From an uncultured Armatimonadota bacterium (GTDB taxonomy: Bacteria; Armatimonadota; Armatimonadia; Armatimonadales; Armatimonadaceae): a stretch of 13,415 nucleotides of DNA. The position numbers and the translations under genes were made by a program. The stretch is taken from NCBI GenBank assembly GCA_903881535.1, contig CAIRTT010000441.1, positions 1 through 13,415 on the forward strand. Direction: 5' to 3'. A model generated the notes under the pieces. That model did no database searches. It saw nothing but the letters and a program-made list of their open reading frames with translations, and had not been told where the DNA came from. Shown here piece after piece: positions 6,799 through 13,327 of this stretch. The first letter of the stretch is position 1; each line of letters starts with the position of its first letter.

Positions 6799-7854
6799 AT
6801 GCTCAAACAAGGTGATAGCCTTGCATTGGTGATGCACGGGCAGCTCGTACCTGGACCTCGAAGCCAAGGAAAAATGGGACATGGCCTGCTTCGCTATGGA
6901 AACTATCCCATTGCCGCTGTCGTTGACCGTGAGCACGCTGGACAGACATCCACGGATGTCACAGTCATCCCCGGAAATATCCCTGTCGTTGCGACCATCG
7001 ATGAAGCCATACAACTCGGTGCGAACACCCTCATTCCGGGTATTGCACCGCCTGGAGGAATCCTTCCGAGTAGCTGGTCGAATGAGCTGATCCATGGCCT
7101 GCTTGCCGGGTGTAACCTGATTAATGGCCTCCATAAGCCGATGGTAGATGACCCAATGTACGCGAGCGCCCTCCAAGAAGACTGTTGGATTTGGGATGTC
7201 CGTGTCGAACCTCCCGGACTTCGCTCGGGAACGGGAGCCGCCGGTGCCATCGAAATTCCACGCGTGCTGACCGTTGGGACAGACATGGCCATCGGGAAGA
7301 TGACCGTCTCTCTTGAATGTGATCGTGCCGCAACCCACCTTGGCTACCGTTCGGAATTTCTTGCGACAGGGCAAATTGGCATTTGTATTTCTGGTAAGGG
7401 TATCCCTTTGGATGCCGTGCGAATTGACTTCGGGCCGGGTGCCATTGAACAGCTTGTAATGGATGCTGCACATAACAAGGATGTTCTGTGGATTGAAGGA
7501 CAGGGAAGTGTGCTGCATCCCGCATCCACAGCCTGGCTTGCACTTATCAGGGGTGCCGTACCAACGCACCTGATTCTCTGTCACCGAGCCGGTCAAGAGA
7601 CGCTGGCACGCGTACCTAGTGTCCGTATCCCACCCCTCAAAGATGTCATTTCGCTGTTTGAAACCGTCGCCTGTGCAGGAGGCGCGCTCACGCGTCCCGT
7701 TACTGTGGGTGTTGCTGTCAATACATCGATGCTTAGCGATGAAGAAGCGCGAGACTACCTAGCAAACGTAACGAATGAGACTGGTCTTCCAGCGACAGAC
7801 CCTGTGCGCTATGGCGCAGATGTCCTTGTACACGCCGTGTTATCCAAATTGTGA
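6799..7854 (+). CDS. dgcN: DUF1611 P-loop protein (DgcN-like D-glutamate N-acetyltransferase)
   Basis: A 351-residue DUF1611 protein: an N-terminal Rossmann-like domain (about 1-120) and a C-terminal P-loop domain beginning with VLTVGTDMAIGKMT (Walker A, 157-169, Lys167). IEGQGSVLHP (232-241) is the second conserved block of the family. Members characterised as DgcN acetylate D-glutamate, and the product is racemised by DgcA and so enters L-glutamate metabolism. The gene pair here fits that pathway, although the enzyme activity is inferred from family and neighbour only. The ATG at 6799 has GGAG at 6789-6792, unlike the leaderless upstream gene, as expected for the second gene of an operon. 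A strong terminator follows 16 bp after the stop. Confidence 0.85.
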   Translation: MLKQGDSLALVMHGQLVPGPRSQGKMGHGLLRYGNYPIAAVVDREHAGQTSTDVTVIPGNIPVVATIDEAIQLGANTLIPGIAPPGGILPSSWSNELIHGLLAGCNLINGLHKPMVDDPMYASALQEDCWIWDVRVEPPGLRSGTGAAGAIEIPRVLTVGTDMAIGKMTVSLECDRAATHLGYRSEFLATGQIGICISGKGIPLDAVRIDFGPGAIEQLVMDAAHNKDVLWIEGQGSVLHPASTAWLALIRGAVPTHLILCHRAGQETLARVPSVRIPPLKDVISLFETVACAGGALTRPVTVGVAVNTSMLSDEEARDYLANVTNETGLPATDPVRYGADVLVHAVLSKL

Positions 7855-7870
7855 GGTAGCAGGGAACATT

Positions 7871-7915
7871 AAAAAGGGCGGCTCCGGAGAACGAATTCCC
7901 CGGAGCCGTTTTGCT
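7871..7915 (+). terminator. Bidirectional intrinsic terminator between dgcN-like gene and asnS
   Basis: A perfect 9-bp stem, CGGCTCCGG (7879-7887) with CCGGAGCCG (7900-7908), has a 12-nt loop. It is followed by TTTTGCT on the + strand and preceded by AAAAA, so it can also end - strand transcripts coming from asnS. Confidence 0.88.
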
Positions 7916-7941
7916 CCCCGCTCCACATTACTCTTCGTATA

Positions 7942-8054
7942 AAATGGGTCGATTATGACAAAAAGTAAGCAATTAAACCGTTTTATTTTTGGAAAGATGA
8001 TGCATAAAAGCCAATCGTGATTTCCTAAAAGTCAGCGTTGCCAGGCGTCCGTAG
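7942..8054. repeat. 113-bp imperfect tandem repeat, unit 1 (asnS-tail duplicate)
   Basis: This unit opens with a 25-bp block (7942-7966, AAATGGGTCGATTATGACAA...) that recurs exactly at 8055-8079. It closes with a near-copy (8025-8060, running into unit 2) of the last 12 codons and stop of asnS. The 58 bp between the two blocks match unit 2 at only about 55% (32 of 58). The period is exactly 113 bp in both blocks. Confidence 0.8.
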
Positions 8055-8167
8055 AAATGGGTCGATTATGACAAAAAGTCACGAAGAAATCCGCACTATT
8101 TTCCGAACGTGTACGCATCACAAACCGTAGTGACCTTCTAAAAGTCAGCGTTGCCAGGCGTCCGTGG
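8055..8167. repeat. 113-bp imperfect tandem repeat, unit 2 (contains the real asnS 3' end)
   Basis: Second unit of the repeat. The right-hand block (8138-8173) is the authentic 3' end of asnS including its stop; the left-hand block is identical to that of unit 1. In the duplicated tail the asnS codons differ by one silent change (TTC to TTT) and one Pro to Leu change. Between the two blocks no ORF or clear hairpin is seen. Confidence 0.8.
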
Positions 8168-9514
8168 GAATGGAATCACATCACGGATATTCTTCATTCC
8201 CGTGACGTACATCACCAAGCGCTCAAGACCCAGTCCAAAGCCCGCATGCGGCACCGTTCCGTACTTACGCAGCTCTAGGTACCACCAATACGGCTCAAGC
8301 GGCAGGCCACTGCTGGTGATGCGATCTACGAGGACATCGTGGCGTTCCTCGCGCTGCGAGCCACCGATGATTTCTCCGATGCGTGGAACCAAGACATCCA
8401 TCGCGCGCACCGTTTTGTTGTCCTCATTCATCCGCATATAAAACGCTTTGATTTCCTTCGGATAGTCGGTGACCACAACCGGTTTTTTGAAGACATCCTC
8501 AGTCAGATAGCGCTCATGCTCTGATTGAAGATCTACTCCCCACTGCACCGGGAATTCCCAAGTACGATTAGCCGCTTCTAGAAGCTTGACTGCATCGGTA
8601 TAAGTCACATGCTCAAAAGCTGAGTTTGCGACATGCTCAAGGGTTTCGAGAACTGTGTTGTCGATGCGTTGATTGAAGAACTCAAGGTCCTGTCCACAGT
8701 TATCAAGCACATGTTTGATGACATAGCGCAGGAATTCTTCTGCGAGCGCACGGTCGCCATCGAGGTCGCAGAAAGCCATCTCAGGCTCAACCATCCAGAA
8801 CTCAGCCAAGTGACGCGGAGTATTGGAATTTTCAGCCCGGAATGTTGGTCCAAATGTGTAGACATTCGAAAATGCCGTAGCAAAGATTTCCGCTTCAAGC
8901 TGACCGGACACGGTGAGGTGGGCTGGCTTACCGAAGAAATCTTGTGAAAAATCGACAGAATTGTCTTCGGTGCGAGGAAGATTCTGCATATCAAGCGTCG
9001 TCACACCAAACATCGCTCCGGCGCCTTCACAGTCACTTGTGGTTATCAGTGGGCTATGGACATTGATGAAGCCGCGCTCTTGAAAGAATTTGTGAATGGC
9101 CCATGAGACCGCATTTCGCACACGGAAGACTGAGCCAAATGTATTTGTACGCACACGAAGGTGAGCCTTTTCACGCAAGAATTCGAGCGAATGGCCCTTC
9201 TTCTGCATCGGGTACGTGGTCGTATCGGATGCCCCAACCAGTTCAATCTCATCGGCGCGCAGCTCGACAGATTGACCCGCTCCCGGAGACTCGACAAGCT
9301 CTCCCTTAATGGATACACAGGCACCTGTGCCAATACTGGCAGGGACACCGCCATCCACCACAACCTGTAAATCCTTGAAGCAGGAGCCATCCGTTAGCTG
9401 GATAAATCCCGTTTCCTTCGAATTACGAAGGGTTTTTACCCAACCGCGGGCGGTCACAGCTGTTCCAGGCTGAAGCTGGAAGAGATCGACGATGCGTTCA
9501 CCTATACGAATCAT
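8138..9514 (-). CDS. asnS: Asparagine--tRNA ligase
   Basis: A class IIb aminoacyl-tRNA synthetase of 458 residues that charges tRNA-Asn with asparagine in the cytoplasm. An N-terminal OB-fold anticodon-binding domain covers about 1-100 (TARGWVKTLRNSKE, FIQLTDGS). The catalytic core has motif 2 TFRAENSNTPRHLAEFWMVEPE (about 224-245) and motif 3 GFGLGLERLVMYVTG (425-439). The C-terminus RDVIPFPRTPGNADF is the characteristic AsnS ending and distinguishes it from AspRS and LysRS. ATG 9514 fits the family start; the TTG at 9559 would add 15 residues without homology and lies upstream of the -10 box. No Shine-Dalgarno site is seen. The final 12 codons are duplicated 113 bp downstream. Confidence 0.96.
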   Translation of the reverse strand: MIRIGERIVDLFQLQPGTAVTARGWVKTLRNSKETGFIQLTDGSCFKDLQVVVDGGVPASIGTGACVSIKGELVESPGAGQSVELRADEIELVGASDTTTYPMQKKGHSLEFLREKAHLRVRTNTFGSVFRVRNAVSWAIHKFFQERGFINVHSPLITTSDCEGAGAMFGVTTLDMQNLPRTEDNSVDFSQDFFGKPAHLTVSGQLEAEIFATAFSNVYTFGPTFRAENSNTPRHLAEFWMVEPEMAFCDLDGDRALAEEFLRYVIKHVLDNCGQDLEFFNQRIDNTVLETLEHVANSAFEHVTYTDAVKLLEAANRTWEFPVQWGVDLQSEHERYLTEDVFKKPVVVTDYPKEIKAFYMRMNEDNKTVRAMDVLVPRIGEIIGGSQREERHDVLVDRITSSGLPLEPYWWYLELRKYGTVPHAGFGLGLERLVMYVTGMKNIRDVIPFPRTPGNADF

Positions 9515-9520
9515 GCATTG

Positions 9521-9529
9521 AGAATACCA
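9521..9529 (-). promoter_or_regulatory. Extended -10 element of asnS, leaderless spacing
   Basis: On the - strand TGG-TATTCT (9529-9521) forms an extended -10 box (TGnTAnnnT) 6 nt before the asnS ATG at 9514. I see no convincing -35 box at 16-19 nt. A start at the ATG itself is implied. Confidence 0.45.
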
Positions 9530-9610
9530 AATCCAGCGGGATTGGGGATGTTCGTTCAAGTGTTTATCGAAAGATCCTATCGGCCTGCCTTACATCCCCT
9601 TTGGCTTAAG

Positions 9611-9638
9611 CAAAACAGCCCCTGCTGGAACAGGGGCT
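9611..9638 (-). terminator. Intrinsic terminator of the pilin-like gene
   Basis: On the - strand AGCCCCTG, a 6-nt loop and CAGGGGCT form a perfect 8-bp GC-rich stem (9638-9617), followed by GTTTTG. It lies 35 bp after the pilin stop codon and before the asnS promoter. Confidence 0.85.
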
Positions 9639-9672
9639 ATTTGGAAATGAATCAAATGATAAACAATTTCGA

Positions 9673-10014
9673 CTAGAGGATGTGCGTACCGCCTTCGGAG
9701 CAAGCTGGGTCTGCACCAATTGCACCGGCAGTGTAGGTTCCACCGCTTGGGCACTCAGGGGTTTTCTTGATGTAATCCGCAAGGTTTGCAAGCCCTGCGA
9801 CTGCAGTCCCATCCGCCAGACGGTTGTCCATGGCGTACTGTTCCTTGGCTGATTCGATTTGATGTAGGTTTGCTGAGCAGGCCTTCGAACGGGATGTTTC
9901 ACGGGCTGTCATGAAGTTTGGTACGGCAACTGCAAGGAGGATACCGATGATCAGGACTACGATCATGATTTCCACGAGTGTAAAAGCGCGTTTAATGCTC
10001 TTTGCGATATTCAT
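9673..10014 (-). CDS. Type IV pilin-like / type II secretion pseudopilin with prepilin N-terminus
   Basis: A short (113-residue) prepilin. Residues 8-31 give the class III signal KRA-FTLVEIMIVVLIIGILLAVA: predicted prepilin-peptidase cut between Ala10 and Phe11 (Ala instead of the common Gly), with Glu at +5 and a long hydrophobic helix. It is then a VPNFMTARETSRSKACSANLHQIESAKEQYAMDN segment typical of simple pilins with Cys46, and a small C-terminal part with CPSGGTYT and Cys105. It is smaller than typical major pilins (about 140-170) and no other pilus gene is in the window, so it may be a minor pilin or a pseudopilin of a secretion system. ATG at 10014 has AAGGA about 12 nt upstream. It ends in a strong terminator, so it is monocistronic. 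Confidence 0.88.
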   Translation of the reverse strand: MNIAKSIKRAFTLVEIMIVVLIIGILLAVAVPNFMTARETSRSKACSANLHQIESAKEQYAMDNRLADGTAVAGLANLADYIKKTPECPSGGTYTAGAIGADPACSEGGTHIL

Positions 10015-10033
10015 TTGGTTATCTGTTCCTTAT

Positions 10034-10141
10034 GGCGGCTTATACCGCTCTGGATGCGACCCGTATTCCACGGGTACATCCCAAGTATTGGTTGCAATAC
10101 GAAACCACCATTAGGGTCGTCCAGACCGCATAAATACGGGT
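10034..10141. promoter_or_regulatory. Hairpin-rich divergent intergenic region between pilin-like gene and plsY
   Basis: No gene lies between 10015 and 10220. Three small stem-loops follow one another: GCGG/CCGC (10035-10048), ACCCGT/ACGGGT (10059-10075) and GTATTG/CAATAC with a 4-nt loop (10085-10100). The arm ACCCGTATT (10059-10067) can alternatively pair perfectly with AATACGGGT at 10133-10141, so two structures exclude one another. It would lie in the 5' leader of the pilin gene on the - strand. It matches no riboswitch consensus that I know. Confidence 0.4.
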
Positions 10142-10208
10142 TTAGGTGAAAAAACCTGATGATTGGATCAGGGAACACCGATGCTTTCCGGTGCAGTTGA
10201 GTGCCACG

Positions 10209-10214
10209 TATAAT
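10209..10214 (+). promoter_or_regulatory. -10 box of plsY, leaderless spacing
   Basis: A perfect TATAAT lies 6 nt before ATG 10221. The best -35 candidate, TTTCCG (10185-10190) at 18 nt, is weak. No Shine-Dalgarno site precedes the ATG, so the transcript probably starts at the codon. Confidence 0.55.
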
Positions 10215-10220
10215 GGCCCT

Positions 10221-10817
10221 ATGTCAATTTCCCCTTGGATGGTGCTGGTCATAGGGTTTACCTTGGGTAGCATTCCGTTCGGCGTCCTTATGGGCAAGCT
10301 CCGCGGCGTTGACATTCAGGCAACAGGCTCAGGAAACATCGGTGCTACGAATGCAATCCGATCAATGGGCAAAGGTCCTGGGATCATCGTTTTCATCCTG
10401 GATGCACTGAAAGGTGCGGTTCCAGTACTGATTGCCAAGGCTGCACACACCGAACCATCCTGGTTTGTTTATGCCGGCCTCCTCGCAATCGTCGGGCACA
10501 TCTTCTCCCCATGGGTGCGCTTCAAGGGTGGAAAAGGCGCTGCAACTGGCCTAGGTGTACTATTTGGCCTGGATCTCCCACTGGCGCTCGGTACATTCGT
10601 CCTCTTCATCCTCACCTTTGTCGTTAGTGGCAAGCGTGTCTCTGTAGGCTCAATGGTAGCGGCGCTTGGTCAGGCCGCTATTGTCTGGTTTCTACCTGAG
10701 CGCACCCTTGCAGAGAAGCTGCTTTGCACCGCAATTGCAATTTTCATTCTGGTGCGCCACAAAGACAACATTGAGCGTCTGATTAAAGGTGAAGAGAAGC
10801 CCCTCGACTTGAAGTAA
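10221..10817 (+). CDS. plsY: Glycerol-3-phosphate acyltransferase PlsY
   Basis: This 198-residue integral membrane enzyme transfers the acyl group of acyl-phosphate to glycerol-3-phosphate, the first step of phospholipid synthesis. The three cytoplasmic signature motifs are intact: GSIPFG and GSGNIGATNAIR (16-21, 37-47), RFKGGKGAATGLG (100-112) and the C-terminal RHKDNIERLIKGEE (179-192). Hydrophobic segments at about 4-24, 52-72, 82-96, 115-135 and 145-178 fit the known fold. ATG 10221 is chosen: it begins just before the first helix and sits 6 nt after a TATAAT box. The longer reading from about 10146 would place that box inside the coding sequence. Confidence 0.95.
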   Translation: MSISPWMVLVIGFTLGSIPFGVLMGKLRGVDIQATGSGNIGATNAIRSMGKGPGIIVFILDALKGAVPVLIAKAAHTEPSWFVYAGLLAIVGHIFSPWVRFKGGKGAATGLGVLFGLDLPLALGTFVLFILTFVVSGKRVSVGSMVAALGQAAIVWFLPERTLAEKLLCTAIAIFILVRHKDNIERLIKGEEKPLDLK

Positions 10818-10849
10818 CCAACTATTGGATAGCGCCTATAAAAACAAAC

Positions 10850-10876
10850 AAGCCACCTAGTTCACAGGTGGCTTTT
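10850..10876. terminator. Bidirectional terminator between plsY and the crp-like gene
   Basis: AAGCCACCT (10850-10858), a 7-nt loop and AGGTGGCTT (10866-10874) form a perfect 9-bp stem. It is followed by TTTTGAT on the + strand and by a T-rich tract (GTTTGTTTTTAT) on the - strand, serving both convergent genes. Confidence 0.9.
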
Positions 10877-10894
10877 GATATTTACAATCAACCG

Positions 10895-11572
10895 TTACTG
10901 ACTTCGTCTTGCAAGCGCCGTCATATCGCGAATCGTGATGCGGTAAAGACCATCCACAGTGATGTACTGTTTTGTTTTGAAGAAGCCGACGGCTTTATTA
11001 ACAGATTCCCTGGATGCGCCGACAAGACCTGCTAGGTCATTTTGTGTGAGGCGCAGTGGAATGCGGATTCCATCTGGTGTCTGCTCGCCATGTTCACGGG
11101 CCAACAGGACCAGCTGTCCAGCAATACGCCCATAGACATCCTGGCTGGACAACATCCGGATCCACTCTGTAGCCCTGCGCAGGCGCTTGGAAACATACTT
11201 CAGTAACGCCAGGGTGATCTCCGGCATTTCAAGCATGATGGCATCAAAGTCATCCGCGCTGAGGTGAAGGACATCAGTTGAATCGAGAGCGACTACATCG
11301 GCGCTTGCGACCGCGCCATCGATAGCCGATAACTCCCCAAAGAAGTCACCCACTCTCAGGACAGCGATAATCGTTTCGTCCACATCATCGGAGTACGAAA
11401 TCTTGACCTTGCCATGCACCAGCATGAACAGGCCTTCCTTAGGAGCATCTCTATGGAGGATGACATCCTTGTCTTCATACGAACGTAGCTTACACTTCGC
11501 AGCAATCGCATTTCGCTGCGCTTCCGTGAGGTCGCGAAAAAGTGGGATTTGCTCGATGAAAGGCACGTACAT
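10895..11572 (-). CDS. Crp/Fnr-family transcriptional regulator
   Basis: A 225-residue regulator with an N-terminal cyclic-nucleotide-binding-type beta-roll (about 5-120), a dimerisation helix (about 120-145) and a C-terminal winged helix-turn-helix (about 172-205; RLTQNDLAGLVGASRESVNKAV). The phosphate-binding cassette reads GDFFGELSAIDGAVASADV: the GE is kept, but the Arg-Ser/Thr that holds cAMP in E. coli CRP is replaced by Ala-Ser. Only one Cys (27) is present, so it has no FNR-type iron-sulfur cluster. The effector is therefore unknown. The ATG lies 5 bp after the purQ stop, so it is probably translated by coupling as the third gene of purS-purQ-crp. A terminator follows. Confidence 0.92.
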   Translation of the reverse strand: MYVPFIEQIPLFRDLTEAQRNAIAAKCKLRSYEDKDVILHRDAPKEGLFMLVHGKVKISYSDDVDETIIAVLRVGDFFGELSAIDGAVASADVVALDSTDVLHLSADDFDAIMLEMPEITLALLKYVSKRLRRATEWIRMLSSQDVYGRIAGQLVLLAREHGEQTPDGIRIPLRLTQNDLAGLVGASRESVNKAVGFFKTKQYITVDGLYRITIRDMTALARRSQ

Positions 11573-11577
11573 ACTTT

Positions 11578-12279
11578 TTAGCCTACCGTGACTTCGTTAA
11601 GAGTTTGTTGGATTGCTCCTGCAAGCGAGACGAAAAATGGGATGCCGCCCGTGCTACCTAGTGCTTCGCTCACAGCGCGCTCAGGGTGAGGCATCATCCC
11701 GAGGACATTACGATCAGGTCCACCAATGATTCCAGCGATGTCGCCAAGGGATCCATTTGGGTTTTCGGCATAGCGGAAGGCAATGAGATCGTTTTCTTCA
11801 AGCTCTGCCAATGTCTCAGGGCTGCAGACATAGCGTCCTTCGCCGTGTGCAATCGGAATAATCACATTTCCGCCGACTTCGTATTCGAAAAGGAAAGGGG
11901 AGTCATCGGTGCAAACCTTCAACACAGTTGGCTTGCAGACGAATGTAAGACCTGAATTGCGGGTGAGTGCACCTGGGAGCAAACCGGCTTCGCAGAGGAT
12001 TTGAAACCCATTACAGATGCCTGCGACTGGGCCGCCATCCGCCGCAAAGTCTGCCACAGCATCCATGACCGGTGACATCGCCGCCACCGCACCAGCGCGC
12101 AGCGCATCGCCGTAGGAAAAGCCGCCCGGAACAATAATCGCATCAATTCCAGTGAGATCTGTGTCCTGATGCCAGAGCATTTTCACATTGCCAAATCCGA
12201 GCTCTGTCCAAGCCGCTTCCGCATCACGGTCGCAGTTCGAGCCCGGGAAAACAACAACGCCGATGGTAGGTATTGACAT
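11578..12279 (-). CDS. purQ: Phosphoribosylformylglycinamidine synthase, glutaminase subunit PurQ
   Basis: This 233-residue class I glutamine amidotransferase supplies ammonia to PurL in the fourth step of purine synthesis (FGAR to FGAM). The start VVVFPGSNCDRDA (8-20), the nucleophile Cys89 in AGICNGFQIL and the His198/Glu200 pair in MMPHPERA are all present, as is the family's GGFSYGD loop (52-58). AGGA lies just upstream of the ATG and overlaps the purS stop (11-bp gap), typical of coupled expression. PurS as a separate subunit means this is the three-part PurSLQ enzyme; purL is not in the window. Confidence 0.96.
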   Translation of the reverse strand: MSIPTIGVVVFPGSNCDRDAEAAWTELGFGNVKMLWHQDTDLTGIDAIIVPGGFSYGDALRAGAVAAMSPVMDAVADFAADGGPVAGICNGFQILCEAGLLPGALTRNSGLTFVCKPTVLKVCTDDSPFLFEYEVGGNVIIPIAHGEGRYVCSPETLAELEENDLIAFRYAENPNGSLGDIAGIIGGPDRNVLGMMPHPERAVSEALGSTGGIPFFVSLAGAIQQTLNEVTVG

Positions 12280-12290
12280 AGGTTGCGTTC

Positions 12291-12536
12291 CTACAATGTC
12301 ACCGAGATACGGTAGTCTTCGAGGACAGGGTTGGCGAGGAGGCGATCACACATCTCGGCAGCCGTTGCCTCAACTGTCGCAACATCGGATCCTGGAATCT
12401 CAAGCTCGATCACTTTTCCAACACGCACCCCTGCGACATCATCGTAGCCGATTGCCTTGAGTGCACCTTCAACGGTTCTCCCTTGGGCATCCAGCAATGT
12501 AGGTTTCATCGTAATCGTGATCGTCACTTTGGCCAA
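12291..12536 (-). CDS. purS: Phosphoribosylformylglycinamidine synthase subunit PurS
   Basis: A small subunit (81 residues; usual 78-85) that bridges PurL and PurQ in the PurSLQ complex. It reads MAKVTITITMKPTLLDAQGRTVEGALKAIGYD..., with the family's 'LDpqG.av..aL...G' pattern and the ferredoxin-like beta-alpha-beta pattern ending in EDYRISVTL. The start is uncertain: TTG 12536 gives the usual N-terminus and has AGGTGG 8 nt upstream; GTG 12548 would add four residues. It is the first gene of purS-purQ-crp. No clear promoter is visible, only a TAnnnT candidate in the 100 bp upstream, in the region next to the origin. Confidence 0.9.
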   Translation of the reverse strand: MAKVTITITMKPTLLDAQGRTVEGALKAIGYDDVAGVRVGKVIELEIPGSDVATVEATAAEMCDRLLANPVLEDYRISVTL

Positions 12537-12621
12537 AAATCCATCCACCTTTTCGGGTTCTTGCGATAAGTGTATCCCACGTAAAGAGCATCCCTCTTTG
12601 GAAATTCACCCTGTGTTTTGC

Positions 12622-12955
12622 CCATCCACATTCCGAATTACTAATAGAGATATATGTATATATTTACAGTAGAAGAAGTAATAGTGATGTGGACATTGGG
12701 GATAACTAATTGTCTATTATTGGGACATGTGTGATTCGGTTAGTTTTCCTTAGTGGATGCCCATAAACAGCTGACTTTTGCATCCGAATGACAAAGAAAT
12801 CAACATACTAGTAATTTTCACAGTGTGGATAAAATCGACATGATTTCCACATTCGTCATGCAGTTACAAACAATCCGATAGTGCGAATGCCCGGTCAATT
12901 CACACAGCACAAAGTGCGATCACTTATCCCCAGTGTTGGATGGCAGTTTTCCACA
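12622..12955. other. Candidate chromosomal replication origin (oriC): DnaA boxes, DnaA-trios and AT-rich unwinding element
   Basis: Seven DnaA-box-like 9-mers lie in about 330 bp of gene-free DNA. One is perfect (TTATCCACA, - strand, 12832-12824). Three have one mismatch: TTATCCCCA at 12705-12697 (-) and 12924-12932 (+), and TTTTCCACA at 12947-12955 (+). Three have two: 12622-12630 (+), 12696-12688 (-) and 12843-12851 (+). On the - strand the boxes at 12705-12697 and 12696-12688 abut. Three bases beyond them the + strand shows five DnaA-trio triplets, TAG AAG AAG TAA TAG (12670-12684), then an AT-rich tract (about 12635-12668). This box-trio-AT order is the basal unwinding element known from bacterial origins. 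Confidence 0.72.
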
Positions 12956-13275
12956 ATTTGTCCCCTGTCTTTCCCATGAAAAAAGATTGCTTTATTGCAA
13001 TCAGGACAGCCGTTTTGGCCGTGAAAAGTGCTTCTAGTTGGGCGTGAGGTCTGCCACGTGAAGAACATCCCGCAAAGATTTTTTGTTTGGTTTTTGACTT
13101 AGCATTGCCCACTCATTTAGGAAGAAAGATCTCATAGGTGATGTTTCTCTGTTGATTCCTACAACGGTCATTCAGAGTGCTAAGCAATGCATCCTGATGA
13201 TGTCCCGAGTACGGCCAAAACACCTCACCAGGAGGGAAACAGACATCCCTGACCTTGCTCTCTCTAAGGCAAAAG
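12956..13275. other. Gene-free stretch beside the candidate oriC
   Basis: No convincing coding sequence, tRNA or known structural RNA is seen here. It has a GATTGC/GCAATC hairpin (12985-13002) and a T-rich run (about 13079-13098). Short open frames use TTG or GTG starts without ribosome sites and cross the DnaA boxes or the terminator. Confidence 0.5.
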
Positions 13276-13311
13276 AAAACCCCACACTGGTTTGCACGGA
13301 TGTGGGATTTT
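13276..13311 (-). terminator. Terminator of the right-edge gene
   Basis: AAAACCCCACA (13276-13286) pairs with TGTGGGATTTT (13301-13311) over 11 positions with one mismatch. On the - strand the stem ends in a TTTTCTTTT tract and begins 17 bp after the stop codon at 13328. The + strand T-tract is shorter. Confidence 0.75.
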
Positions 13312-13327
13312 ACAAAACACGTGAAGC

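Noticed and set aside
6052..7596. 514-codon open frame on the - strand opposite the dgcA/dgcN-like genes
   Set aside because: Shadow of two well-supported + strand genes; its translation has no family pattern.
7942..8173. CRISPR-like repeat-spacer pattern
   Set aside because: Only two units, the repeat includes the asnS coding end, and the middle segments are related to one another instead of being unique spacers.
12924..13112. Open frame of 62 codons on the - strand
   Set aside because: GTG start without ribosome site, crosses the DnaA boxes and hairpins, and has no protein-like pattern.
13205..13275. SRP-like motif (CAGGAGGGAAACAG) suggesting 4.5S RNA
   Set aside because: The conserved GGAA loop with its symmetric internal loop and AGCAG do not align; only a few bases match and the flanking helix is missing.
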